DNA of 64,000 bases from NCBI GenBank assembly GCA_029582165.1, contig CM055871.1, forward strand, positions 31,013,802-31,077,801. Direction: 5' to 3'. This document shows, one piece after another, positions 1 to 12,099 of this stretch. This DNA is from Portulaca oleracea (lineage: Eukaryota; Streptophyta; Magnoliopsida; Caryophyllales; Portulacaceae). The notes under the pieces were generated by a model. The model saw only the letters and a program-made list of their open reading frames with translations, was not told the origin of the DNA and ran no database searches. Positions within the stretch are counted from its first letter, which is position 1; each line of letters starts with the position of its first letter. A program made the position numbers and the translations under genes.

Positions 1-2541
1 CTCATTCGAATCTCCTCCAAACCCTACTTCATAACGCTCTATTTTCACGCTTATTCAGTTTCACACACAATATCACCACTAAATGAATCTCACACGAAGT
101 ATCTTTGGATTACTTTAAATCAGATTAACCACATGGCCCACATAAGATGGTCAGCCTGAAAAAAGGAACTGGAATAGTGATATCAATTTTGTTAAGAGTT
201 AGTCCCCCCAACCGCAGTGACATTTTTGGGCCTCTAAAATACGGGTATCCACCTAGTAACACTCACCAACCTATACATCATAAAATTGAGTTTATATAAC
301 AATTAAAATACTAAAATAATTACTTTATATATAGTCCTTTACCATTTTTCATTTTTTGCAATCGCCGTAGCTACTATAGTTCAGTTTTGAAACAACTAAA
401 GCCCTTGATATCAATAACCTTCAAATTACGTATACAGTAATAATTTGGTTAGACATGCTAGTTATTTTAATCATCTCTCCTTCATCTAATGTTAATGCAT
501 TATGACCAAGTGTCAGACTTTAAACCCAAGCGTTCAGCATGATTTTTGACCAATTAGATAATTGTTGGCCTACAAAATAAGTCAACTTTCTGCCTCCCAC
601 TAGTAGACTATTAGTGAGTGATAACTTGAATTTGGAACAACTTCAATCTCATCTCAATAGCAAGAATACATTATGGAGCAATTAGCTAGTATATCAAGCA
701 TCTTTATTTCAATGACAGATCAGCTAACAAACAAACAATCACAAATTTCAGTTTCACTTATAATCACATATCAAAGCTCAATTATCTATCTCACCGTATT
801 ATACTCTAGTATGTTACAGATGGAAAGCATTTACTTACCATATATAAATTTATTGTTTTGGTTATGAGAGTAAACCCTTCCTTTGTTCCACCATTAAGCA
901 TATGCTTCTTCATTTGAAACCCTTCCTTTGTCCCTTCATTCTTTTTGGGAAATTGGACATATATAATCTCCAAGCTTTTTTTCCTCAGTATAGGCATAAA
1001 TGACAAACTGTAGAGGGTTTTTTTTTTCTTTATAAACTTTAATTGATTTATTAGGACTTTGACTCGCTAGAAACTTGACATAGATAGTGATATTAGGCCG
1101 GTCAAAAATTCAGGTTCAGGTCAACTCAGTCCAGACTCCAGACAAGTCGGACATCGAACAAAAAATTGATGTGCAAACCCAGTTTTTTGGGTTTGTTCTG
1201 GTCGGACAATTCAGACAAGCTTAAACTCGGGTACGGACAATATAAAATTAACAAAGTATCATGTCAACACCTGAGATGGATTGGTCAATGTCAAAATTTG
1301 AACAGAAAATCTATGAGCGCACCCGGTTTTTCTAATCAAACTAAACCAGGTTTTCCGAAGAGTTTGTTGACAGTCCTAAGTGACATTGGCCATGTGAACC
1401 TGGACTCCTCATATAGATTACTCTCACATTTTCAAAAGTAATGTCTAGAGTCAAAGCTCAAAAGAATTAGTGAATCAGTGAAAGCAGGTAAAAACAACAC
1501 CTCCTAAAAGGCATACCATTTTCATCTAGTAGCCCCACATATTAGAATGTTATGTCCAATTTCCCTTCTTTTTCGTCATAATGGTTCTAATGTGAATCCC
1601 AAAATATTTTATAAAGAATCCATAAAAACGATGTGCACCTCTTTGAATTAACCCTTCACTGCACAAAGGGTCCTTATATTTACCCTTCCCTTACTATCCT
1701 CCACCCCACTAAGGGTCCTTATAATTACAACTTGCCTTAGCCTAAGTGTTCACCACATGATAAAAATGGTATTCTTATTCTACCAAGAGATAAATTAATT
1801 CCTAGCATATACCTTTTCACCTTATGGCATTTGTTAAAACAAAAAGGTGATAATTTAAGCAAAATTGGTCTACGCACAGTGAGTGTCTACGTTGTAAGGT
1901 TAAACTACAGTGTATATACAAGGCAAACATTGGTTTATTGCAAAGAGCTTTCGCTCTCTTGGAAAAAGCTCTTCGCCTAAAGAGCTTTTCGAGACACGAT
2001 TAGACTACTTGACACTATCAAAAGTCTAACTAAGGTGTCTAGTAAAGAGTTCTTTTGAATTAGCTTTTTGGTTCAACGATTAGATTACTTGACAATTAGC
2101 TATTTTCAACAGTCAAAACAGCTAATAGGGTGTTTGGTAAATGGCTTTTCGAAATAGTTGTTTGGCCACAAACTCTTCCTTAAAAAATTCTTTGGATGAG
2201 CTTTTTGCAAAAATCATTTATTTACCGAATAGTTTATAAAAGTTACAGCAATGCTATTATACTCCATTTGATATATGTTACGAATTATAATTAAGAATTC
2301 TCAATTAAAATTATTATTGTATCTAGTGTCTTATTCATTACAAACAGATAATGAAGTTCAATTTTTAATGTCTTATATATCACATTATCATTATTATTTT
2401 ATAAAAAAAAATTTAATGAGAAATAAAATATTTAAACTAAATTTCAAATTTCCCTTAAGACTAGGGAATCATTATTTCTAAATTGTTAGGTTTAGGATTC
2501 TTTCTATGCAGTTAACTTCAAATGTTTGAATAAACTTATGT
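1..2541. other. Intergenic, no gene recognised
   Basis: AT-rich non-coding sequence; all open frames here are short and without recognisable domains. Visible content: a degenerate block at about 1095-1440 rich in CAGGTTC/CGGAC-like motifs, and at about 1940-2250 a decayed copy of the Tourist-type repeat found at 4458 (shared phrases such as CAAAACAGCTAATA and GTGTTTGGTAA). Nothing else is supportable. Confidence 0.5.
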
Positions 2542-2550
2542 TTTAGATTA

Positions 2551-3208
2551 GGATTTTTGGAGGCTAATATACTGTATTTTGAGGGTGTTGGACAATAATG
2601 CACTTGAGACGTTTCCGGCATAGCAGACTCGGTTATTGTCCTACAAGGCAAAGAAAGTGAAAATCTTGACTAAACTAATGTCATTTCCATATATTAAAAT
2701 CCTGATCCTGATCTACGATCCCACGATTTTATGATCCAAAATCCTCGATGCAATTCTACTATCTACTTTCCGATCCACGATCCTACGTGGGTTAATTCCG
2801 ATCCTAGCTACCCCATAGATCTTAGTTAGGATCCCAATTCCAACAACCTTGATCATGCCAGCAAGTGCAAATGTGCTTTATTTATTCTTTTGAAAATAAC
2901 ACCTCATTCATCCATATTTGCACTAATCCAACGATTTAATTTTCAAAAGAAACAAAGATAATTCATCTTTGCTTGTTTGTACTTGCTGACATGACATTAG
3001 TTTAGTGAAGTTTTTTTTTTCTTTTTTTTTTTTTGTTGCTTCTCAAGCTGCCACGTAAGACCGCCATCGAGACAATTACCAACGGAATCATTTCACGTGC
3101 TTTATTGTCCGACACCCCCAAAGGACAGTATATTATTGTCGAAGAAATAAATTCGATGTATTATTGTCCAACACCACCAAAATATAATATATTAGAGTCC
3201 AAAAACCC
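2551..3208. mobile_element. Non-autonomous Mutator-like TIR element, 658 bp
   Basis: Ends read GGATTTTTGG on the left and CCAAAAACCC on the right. The arms remain inverted-repeat related inward, including the phrase GTGTTGGACAATAAT and its complement. Flanks are TTTAGATTA (2542-2550) and TTTAGATTG (3209-3217), a 9 bp target-site duplication with one mismatch, which is the Mutator superfamily length. A second, inner inverted pair (ACTAAACTAATGTCA near 2669 and its complement near 2990) suggests internal palindromy or a nested insert. There is no transposase frame. The palindrome at about 17508-18078 is a relative. Confidence 0.6.
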
Positions 3209-3217
3209 TTTAGATTG

Positions 3218-4454
3218 TATATAACTATTGATAAGAACTTTTTTATGAATAAAATTACTTTGCATAATCTATATAAGTCTAACATTGTTATCCAAAATAC
3301 TAAACTATTACTAAGTACATAGCCATGCTCAATTAAAATTAGCTTAGATCAAGAACATATATGGAATTTCACCAAATATGTCCTTCTTAAACAACTAACT
3401 ATTACCAGACACTTAACAGCCTAGTCCTTCATCTCACAACTTTGTCGTAAACAGACAATTTCAACTAAATGGTTTTTTTCCTTGAAAATAACGGGCATAA
3501 TTACCTAATATAAATAACTAGACTTGGCAAACGAATGAATCGGTTCAGGTTGGCAATTGGTGAACCAATTTCGATTCAGTTAGGGTATGGGTTCAGGTTC
3601 GGGCTTATTTCAGGTGAGCCTTATTCGGGTTGGTTCGGGTGAGGTTCTTTCATATTGGGTTTTGGTTTTGGTTCTGGTTTGATTGGGTGTGGAGCTTAAT
3701 TGGGTCACTTATCAGGTTGCGGTTCGGATCCATTTCGGGTCGAGTTTTCTTCGGGTTTGGGTCAAGACCGGATCATCCATTTGCCATAGATTCAGGCTTG
3801 GTTTTTTGGTTCTATTTTGAGAGGTCTATAAATAACAAAAAAAAAAAGGTAATACAAATGGTCAAATAGCTAACAAGTATAAACTAACAAGTGTGCCAAT
3901 AGTATCTCTCTTAACAACCGGAACCATTTGAAGGAGAGTTAGACAAATAACAAAGTGATGGTCAAGAAAGGAGAAAAACATTAGCGTAGAAATTATTTAA
4001 TCAAAGACGATAAGAAAATCACATGGGTAATTCGATCAAGTTCAAAATTATCTTTATTAAAAAATTTAGATTCTGACTATTTGTTTCCTACATCTTATTT
4101 TAAATTTTCTACTTCTTGATTAGGTATCATCTTGCTCAAATATCTAATGAAGACGAACACATTGCGGACGCTAGGCACGATAAGCTCCCACAAGAGACAT
4201 TTAGATGATTAGATCCAAAGGCAAGTTACTCGATATATAAGAACCACCAATGCTAATGATTGTATCTCAAACATTCTAGTATGTTGTTTTTCTTTATAAG
4301 TACAACCTTTGTAAAAAGAACGAAAATTTTGAAAATTATGTATGTTATTTCCTAAGGCAATAATTAAAAAGGACTTACTAAGGCAAACGTTTATGCATAG
4401 AGCATTTACCTTAACACATAAGAGATTACAATATTCTCCTACAACAATTTTCAA
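3218..4454. other. Intergenic, with degenerate CGGGT-rich repeat
   Basis: No gene recognised. About 3524-3790 is a purine- and G-rich block built from variants of GGTTCGGGT. Its ends are imperfect inverted repeats (TGGCAAACGAATGA on the left; TCATCCATTTGCCA on the right), so it is probably a decayed DNA transposon. The open frame over 3630-3869 is a by-product of this composition. Confidence 0.4.
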
Positions 4455-4457
4455 TTA

Positions 4458-4790
4458 GGCCTCCTTTGGCAACATAACTTTTTGGAGCAAAAAGAGTTTT
4501 TTAAGGCTAATCAGCATTTTGACCGGTCAAAACAGCTAATATAGTGTTTGGTAATTTGGTTAATAGGTTTTTGAGTTAGCAATTTGGACTCATAAAGTTG
4601 TTTTTCAAAAAGCTTTTTCAAATAGCTTTTTAACAATAGTTGTTTCTGAAACAACTAATTTTACCAAACACTATTACTGCAAATTGCTAATCTAAATAGC
4701 TAAGTCAAACAACTAACTCAAAAGCTAACTACTAACAGCTAATACAAACAGCTAATTCAAACAACTAACAGTTGATTGCCAAACAGGGCC
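4458..4790. mobile_element. Tourist-like (PIF/Harbinger) MITE, 333 bp
   Basis: The left end reads GGCCTCCTTTGGCAA and the right end TTGCCAAACAGGGCC, inverted repeats of each other. The element is flanked by TTA on both sides (4455-4457 and 4791-4793), the 3 bp TWA duplication typical of PIF/Harbinger. It has no coding capacity and is internally rich in AACAGCTAAT-type phrases. Confidence 0.8.
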
Positions 4791-4793
4791 TTA

Positions 4794-7080
4794 GTCTTTA
4801 ACAGCTTACATAACTCATATAATAAGCGGTAAGAGATTTCTTTTAAAGAGGCTCAATAGTGAAGGATGTATCCACTTTAACTGCAACCACTTAAAGATAT
4901 GCATGAAGGCTTGACTATTGCCAACAAACCAAAGGACATAAAGAACGGGCATTTTAATTGCAAGGTCTTAGCAAGGTGGATATACCCAACTCTCTAAGCC
5001 ATTTCTCTTCCTACCGGTCCCATAAGAACGAAGTTCACATACGTTTACTAGTGTACAACCTCAATGATTGAGACGAGGATGATTAAACTCTAAATTTGAA
5101 GAAAACAAGATACTCCCTCCGTTCCTTATTATCTAATGCTATAGAGTACGTGCTGTCAAACCTTTGTAAACTTTGACCATTATTCATCCAATTTATATAA
5201 TGATATTACATATAAAATTAGCATCATTAGATTTAAGGAGAAAAATCCTTTCATATGAATATATTTATGCAGTACTTTCGAATATACCACGTTAAAAATT
5301 GAAGGTTGAAATAGTGCTTTCAAGACCATAAAAAGCCAAAAGTGACAAATATTAAGGAACAGAAGCACTACTCAAGAAGCTCAAACAGATAGGATTAAGA
5401 AGGTTCAAAGTTTAAAAGCATAGCAACAAGAACTGTTGCCAAATATCTCCGGTGCAAACTCAACTTGCATCAATCTTGAAGTTGATTGAATAAGATATCT
5501 GCAACCCTAATGACATGGTCCAGCCACTCAAATTGTGAATTGTCACCTTTTAAAACAGCAATTACAAAGGTTAAGGAACCTTATAATTCATTTCCAAAGT
5601 AGTGGTGTCAATTTTTTAGGGCCCGACCCTCTTAACCCTATGAGTCCCCGGCCCATTGCCCACCCCTAGTGTCAAATAATTCAACTACTAAACCTCGATG
5701 TATCAAATAGTTAAATTTTTCCAAAAGTGCTTGTGATTCAGTGTGGAAGTTGTTGAGATAGATGTATAAGCCAAAAGTTATGTCTGGAAATAAGAGGGTG
5801 ACAAAAACCATTATTTAACAGAGGGGTCGGCTACAATGTAACAAAAGATACCAATCAAACCTTAACTTAAAGTAAAAATTCCTATCAAGAGAGTCCATAC
5901 ATTGTGATCGAACTCCGGGCGTGCTCTAATAAAACAACTACAACAACAAACTCCTATGGGAAACACGTTTAAGCAACAACAACAAATGCTCAAATACACA
6001 AGAGGAATTCGATTACTATACACTTAAAGGGCAATTGAATTTGCACGGATGTTTTTCTTTTCCTGTTTTTTTTGGGGGGGGGGGGGGGGTTTTGGGGATA
6101 GTAGAGTTCTGACATATCTTTTATGAGATCCTTATAAATTGCCACAAGACAAAACCTTAACAAGAGAATAACCTAGCCCGTGACCATAAAATCAATATAG
6201 GAACTATCCAAAGAACCATCCCAACTTCAACAACTTTTTTTTTTTTTTTGGTTTTAGTTTGTTAGGATATCTTTGAAGTGTCAGTCAAACCCTTATCTTT
6301 CAGCTCTTCTCTAGAAAGAGACTAGCATTTTTCAATTAGTGAGATACTCATTGCAAAATAAGTATGTTCGCGAATCGTGTTTTGGGTTGAAGGACCCAAC
6401 CTTCCTTACGTGAGGGTAGGAATGAATGAATACCTCCACAACATGAATACACAGTCACACACAAGATGAGAAATAATGTGAAGAAAGACAAGGAAAAGGA
6501 CCCTTAAGAATAAAATGCACGAAATCAAACTAGTCTATTTCAAACACATAAAAGTAAGCCTCCTAAGAATTATGTGTGAGAGGATGACCTTAATGGATTG
6601 TATAGAGGAACAAAATTTAGTTTGTACTATGACATCAAGCCACTAACCACAAGATGGACCTTGATATGAAAATGTTGTGCTTAAGCCTTAAGTATTAGGC
6701 ATACAAACCATAGCGAAGAGTTGTGTCATTGAGTCCTAGATTCTTAGGAACGGCAGTGAGGCTTGCTAGCCCATCAGTATATTTAGGATTATTTATAATA
6801 TTAAATTTAAGTGTGATAGAGGGTAAAACACTTTAAGGGAATGGTTTTCCCTTTTCTATAAGGTCATGGAGACATAGCAAATCAAAAACAATAAAAACCT
6901 TAGCATATGCATGAGATTTTCTAACATGAGTATGACTTTAACAAATCAAAATTTAGAGTCCCATACTCAACCCTATGAAGGGAAAATTCACAATCCATTT
7001 GCCTCATCAATCTTCGAGCACATCTTCCTTTCTATTTAAGCATTTACACATGTTGTAGAAGGAATTTTGGCAAGAGAATC
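4794..7080. other. Intergenic, no gene recognised
   Basis: AT-rich sequence without a credible coding frame. It contains a worn Stowaway-like MITE (5113-5370), a homopolymer G run at 6074-6089, and a region from about 6360 whose later part (6785-6985) resembles 9007-9360. Confidence 0.45.
5113..5370. mobile_element. Stowaway-like MITE, degraded right end
   Basis: Begins CTCCCTCCGTTCC after TA. The right end keeps TTAAGGAAC but has lost the expected GGAGGGAG. The inner arms are still inverted (TCCTTATTATCTAATGC against GTGACAAATATTAAGGA). Non-coding. Confidence 0.5.
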
Positions 7081-7659
7081 CATTTAACTCCATCTTCACG
7101 ACAAAATTCTTGGTGGCTACCCCACATTTTTCAGGACTTCACGTTTCTAGAATGCATTTTGAAGTGCCCCATAATTTAGGTTAACAATTATCAGGGAACA
7201 CATCTGGTGACTTTGACATGTTCCCAACAAGAAGTTGCTAGATGGGTTTTTATGCCAAAATTCCCCTTAATGGTTATGGTTCCCTTGTTTATTTAACTCA
7301 CTGAACTTCTCTTCTTCTTCATCTGGCTTTCTTCTTCCTTCTCCAAACTTACCCCAATGGTCATCCCAAGCTACATCGGAAACTCCATTGAATGAGGCAA
7401 AGATTCTAGGCAACATTAGACATATATTGTGCTTTCTAGTGGCCTTCACCTTCGCCCGGAATCAATGAATCCCTTTGTGGGTTAACCAGCATATCCACAC
7501 GCTCCCCCCCCCCCTCTCTTTCTCACTCTATCACGCCCCCTGCACCCATCAATCCACATCTTGGTTTCTAAACACTTTGCTTCTTTGGTTCCTCATATTG
7601 ATTCCCTTTTGATCTGAATGAATCATCTTTGCAACGAGGATTCCCACAGTTGGTCAAGG

Positions 7660-8020
7660 GCCAATTTCTTCAAGGGTATTGTGTCCAAGTTTGGTGGCTA
7701 AACCCATTTAGTTTCTTTTGGGGAAAAGGTTGAATTTCTTAAAGGACATGAGAGGTTCGATGAACATGACATGAAACATAACATCATAATCAAGGGCGTC
7801 AACGTCAAGCTCTTCACTAATGTTGGGAATTTAGTTTTGTAGCACGTGAAGGAGCAAGATTTACAACGTTTTGGGCAGGTGATCAAAAGAGCAACAATGG
7901 TGATGATAAAGCCATAGACTAAGGTGGGTAAGGAGGACAAAGAAATTGATAGGATGATCAAGAGTGCTTTTGAGGAAGATGAGGTTTTGGGGAAGCTGAA
8001 AACAAGTTGTCAATGAGAGT
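7660..8020 (+). pseudogene. Broken protein-coding remnant, unknown family
   Basis: In one forward frame several stretches read like real protein, for example VSFGEKVEFLKGHERFDEHD and later QVIKRATMVMIKP, separated by stop codons near 7840 and 7917. Charged, gene-like codon use contrasts with the surrounding AT-rich DNA. The stretch sits inside the inverted-repeat element, so it may be transposon protein or captured host sequence. The family is not recognised. Confidence 0.3.
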
Positions 8021-8098
8021 TAACTCTAAAAATGAGGGGCAACTCGGTCTATCCAGGTGCAATACATATTCTGTGCACTTGAGCATGTGATTCAGATA

Positions 8099-8183
8099 GG
8101 TATGAGTGAACAATTATGCTATTGAAAGTGAACAACAAGTAGGTATGAGAAAACAATTATGCTATTGAGAGTGAACAATGACC
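8099..8183. repeat. 43 bp tandem duplication
   Basis: Two adjacent copies begin GGTATGAG and contain ACAATTATGCTATTGA, with a few substitutions. Confidence 0.6.
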
Positions 8184-8400
8184 ATATTTGGAGCATGTGC
8201 TCCAAGAGCATGTAATAAATTGCAATCCAGGTGACTTCACCCGAAACATGTCACAGTCATGGATTTGTCCTCCAGTAAATGTTAACTTGAATTATGAGGT
8301 ACTTCAAAATGCATTCTAGAAACATAGGGTGCTAAAAATAGCTCCCACAAAATGTGGGGTACCCACCAGCAATTTTTTGACTTCATGGCATGTCTCCAAT

Positions 8401-9065
8401 CTTCACTATCTTCCCTTTATGTGAGCATTCCCAAGGATTTCTAGATGAAGAAGACAAAAGGGCTTCAAATATGGGTGACAAGGGGTGACTTAAGATGATA
8501 ATATCAAATGGGTATTGTTTTGAGTTTTCAGTAAGACATGCAGATACCAAACGCTAAGTGAAACACTAACTTGATCTAAAGCTTTGACCTTCTCTGATAA
8601 ATAAAAATGAATAAGAGGACAATATGTTAGACTAAAGACTTGTCCTTAAGGAACAAAAGTCTAAACTTATTGCACACATTTATACAATATTTGAAACACT
8701 CGTCTCTACAGCACTTGCATTTGAGACAAAAGTGCTCAAAACTATTCAAAATACACTTAACCTTTCCTAATTCACTCACATGGGAAGTGTAATCCACGCT
8801 TACCACTTGTAACAATTCAAAGTCCTAAGAAAATGTACAATGACACTATGAGAGAATCTTGCCACACGACTAACTTTCACAAGTAACATAAAATAAATTA
8901 TGAGAAAAAATTTATAGTACTTAAAAGGAACTCTCAAGAATAAAGGTTCAAGTCTTCAATGAACAATGCAAACGTATATTCTCCAAATGAATTAAGCACT
9001 TGAAATGATATTAAATGTAAGTGTCATAAAGGGTAAAAACTAAAATACTATTTGGGGGGGGGGGG
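8401..9065. other. Intergenic, no gene recognised
   Basis: No credible gene. The right part (from about 9005) begins a stretch resembling 6785-6985, and a run of 14 G lies at 9054-9067 against the next hAT element. Confidence 0.4.
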
Positions 9066-9073
9066 GGTGGACC

Positions 9074-9239
9074 CAGTGGCGGATTTAGACTTATGAATTA
9101 AGGGTGTCCAGTACATTATTATATTTATTTGATAAATATTTGTTTTATAATGTATATCCCAAATTATGCTAATTTTTGAAAAATATTTTAGTTAGGGGTG
9201 GCCATGACCACCCTTAGGGTCAATGCAAATACGCCCCTG
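9074..9239. mobile_element. hAT-type MITE, 166 bp
   Basis: The left end reads CAGTGGCGGAT and the right end is a worn complement, ACGCCCCTG. GGTGGACC occurs directly on both sides (9066-9073 and 9240-9247), an 8 bp target duplication diagnostic of hAT. It belongs to the same family as the elements at 9424 and 35306. Non-coding. Confidence 0.75.
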
Positions 9240-9423
9240 GGTGGACCTAGTGGAGGCCTAGCACATCAAGATGAAAATAACCTTAGCCTAAAAAGGTTAA
9301 GTTCACACCATTGCACTGGGGAAAGAGGGATAGAAGTTTTGAGTCCCATGCTCAATATTGATAGTCCACATCAACTCATGTGTTGTGCTATAATTAACAT
9401 TTTGTACTTAAACGAGCTTGAAC

Positions 9424-10082
9424 CATAGGCGGATCTATGCAGTGTTTAGGGGTGTCCACGGACACCGTTAGATAAAGAAAAATTTGTAATTCTCTAATAT
9501 TATTCGGAAGAAAGTTTCTTAATTGGAGCAAGTGGGCACCGTAAAAGAAGTCCAAAAAAACATAATAGGGGTGTCCAATTTAGCAGCAATCCAAAAATCC
9601 TAAAATAATTACTCCCTCCGTCCCAAATAAATTGTCCAAGTTTGACTAATTAGGTCAAAATTTTTACCTGAAGACAATAGTATTAGTGTTGCTACTTGCT
9701 AAGATAAAATGTGAAAAATTAGCGGTCAAAATATTGTATCGAAGACCGTAAAAAAATAAACTGGACAAATTAATTGGGATAGAGGGAGTACTAAATTATT
9801 TTTTTATAAACAAAAAGTGTAAGTCAATGAATTAGGTAATTGGGTATCGGTATAAGTTTAAGATATAAATATCTAGTTAATGTGAAATTTCAATTTATTT
9901 GGTGGGTATATTTATATATACGATAATGTGAAATTTTGTTAAGCTTGTGAATATGTCATTTAATATTTATTTTTATTTTTATTTTTATTTATTTAAATTT
10001 TATTATTTTATCTTTCAAAAATGCTTATTTAATAAAAAGTATATCGGACACCCCTAAGTTCGATTGTCTGGATCTGCCACTG
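9424..10082. mobile_element. hAT-type non-autonomous element, 659 bp
   Basis: Ends are CATAGGCGGATCTA and TGGATCTGCCACTG. The inner arms GGGGTGTCC and GGACACCCC are also inverted. Flanking octamers GCTTGAAC and CCTTGAAC match at 7 of 8 positions, in line with a hAT target duplication. A Stowaway MITE (9612-9788) is nested inside. No transposase frame. Confidence 0.6.
9612..9788. mobile_element. Stowaway MITE nested in hAT element
   Basis: Starts CTCCCTCCGTCCC after TA and ends ATAGAGGGAG before TA. The arms are inverted repeats. The TA duplication and terminal CTCCCTCC are characteristic of Stowaway (Tc1/mariner) MITEs. Confidence 0.75.
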
Positions 10083-10836
10083 CCTTGAACAATAGAAAAG
10101 GGTTCTACCACTATGTATATGATTACTATAATTGTTATGATATGATTTAAAGGGTTCTAAATTTTTGGTAAGTTTTGGTAAATTGGTAAATTTAGTCAAA
10201 AACCGGTAAATTTTGGTAAATTGAATTTACCCTACAATTTGACAGACTTGTGGGGAACTTTCCATCGATATTTGATATATGACGCCATATCCGAATAATG
10301 TCCAACTGGATATGAATGATTGTCTCCTAAAGGATACCGCCAAATGGTTAATATATTCCTACCCTTTGTGCAGTTCAATGACTCTTTCAAAGTTTAACGA
10401 AATAAACTCTTTTAGAGATATATTGGCCCTAATTCAAGATTTCTAATTCTCTTATCAATTGCGGATGATGGCAATATAGGTATTTCGTTCGGATTTTTAA
10501 AAACAATGTAACATGAGAGTTTGATGACGTGATTTTTTGTACATGTGTCCCATTAATATATATGTTTGATTACACATCAAAAAAATTTAATTTAAAAGCT
10601 AAAAAATACAAACTCTAAATAAAACACGACAAAACTATGGTGAAACAATATGCGATTCTAATTTCATGTTCACTTCTTAAAACATTGGAAGAAACGTTGA
10701 CTAAAACATTTCCTTTTAGGATGCAAACACCTTTGAGCTTAACGGAACCGAAAGGAAAATGATAAGGCTAAGTTTAGATTGCTACATCTGACCGCTCCAT
10801 ATCTCGCATGGGCAGGATTTCAAAGTTTTGTTTTTG

Positions 10837-10838
<2 letters not shown>

Positions 10839-10883
<45 letters not shown>
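10839..10883. repeat. (AAT)n microsatellite
   Basis: About 15 uninterrupted trinucleotide units. Confidence 0.95.
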
Positions 10884-10884
<1 letters not shown>

Positions 10885-11219
10885 TTCATTGAGATTACTA
10901 TTTAAGTTAAATTTACAATATACATTGCAAATGTGGGTCTAGTATATATGTCAAAAAAAAAATATGTTTCAAAAAACTATAGTGATATGATGCAATTGTA
11001 GTTTTTTTTTTTTATTGGTATATAACATATAGTCATCTTTGAGCATTAGCACAGAGAGCTCTACAGTTTGTAAGCTCCATAAAATCTTAGAAAACTCAAA
11101 CACCCTCCCCACTAGTATTATTGTTCATTTGCTAAAGTCTTACATTTTTGTCCCTAAAATTCTTCGAGCAGTTATTATGTAGATCATCACAATAGGCACT
11201 TTGTTTTATGTAGCTATTA

Positions 11220-11503
11220 CTCCCTCCTTCCCATATTATATGTCACTTTAACTAATTTTCTTTTTTCCCATAATATCTGTCACTTTATAATTCCAATAGC
11301 ACATTAATTACTAATTTATCAAATTAACCTTATTAATTACATTTTTTTCTTCCATTTTTCTTTTTTATTCACTTTTTTCCTTTTTTATTCACCATTTTAT
11401 TCAACATTTTCACATTTCCAATGAGGTAAATTAATGTAGAGTGGAGGTTGTTTTGGTTTTCTAAATCGTGTCTAAAGTGACAAATAATATGGGAGGGAGG
11501 GAG
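11220..11503. mobile_element. Stowaway MITE
   Basis: Begins CTCCCTCCTTCCCATATTAT and ends ATAATATGGGAGGGAGGGAG, flanked by TA on the right. Arms contain TGTCACTTTA and its near-complement TAAAGTGACA. Non-coding, about 284 bp. Confidence 0.8.
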
Positions 11504-12099
11504 TATTGTGTAGTTATCACTTGCCCTCTCAACCAAATTAACAAATGCTTCATTAATTGATTTTTATGTAACTATTATGTAGCTATGGGTTCTTTCTTTT
11601 AGTTAGAATTGATCTTATATTCTACTTAGAAAGATAATGTGTTGCTCATATATAACTTTGACCAAATTTTGATAATAATATAAAAAAAATACTTTCAAAT
11701 CTTTCATATTGTCTTTAGCAATAGGTCAAACATAGAATACAAAGGATCGCATCTAACTAGTTTCACAAAGGATTTTATCTCCCTTTATTTGAATGTACTT
11801 AATAACCAAAAACTACTTTCCGGTAAGGACTCCATTAGAATTTCTCTCCTTGTTTTTATTAAAAATGTAAGTCATCAACTTATTAACAATAGGACAAGCT
11901 ATCTAAAGAATTGCCTTCTCATATACATAACCAACACTATTTCTTGATCTCATTTAGTTTTAAGCTAAGACTATCAAAGTAGGATGAAGTGAACCAAAAG
12001 ATGAACAAAAGTTCAAACTAATGACTATGGCTATAAACAAGTTAATATCATTCTAGATCATTCATTGGAATGAATAGCATGCCCCATTCTAGATAGAAA

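Larger units (their letters stand above)
7090..8400. mobile_element. Large inverted-repeat (Mutator-like) element with internal pseudogene
   Basis: Sequence at about 7110-7230 is repeated in inverted orientation at about 8220-8385. Both arms contain TTTCTAGAATGCATTTTGAA or its complement, and GGTACCCCACATTTT or its complement in slightly varied form. Arms over 100 bp with a non-repeated centre suit a Mutator-like TIR element. No clean end or target duplication could be fixed by eye. The centre holds a broken coding-like stretch and a 43 bp direct duplication (about 8099-8183). Confidence 0.45.
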
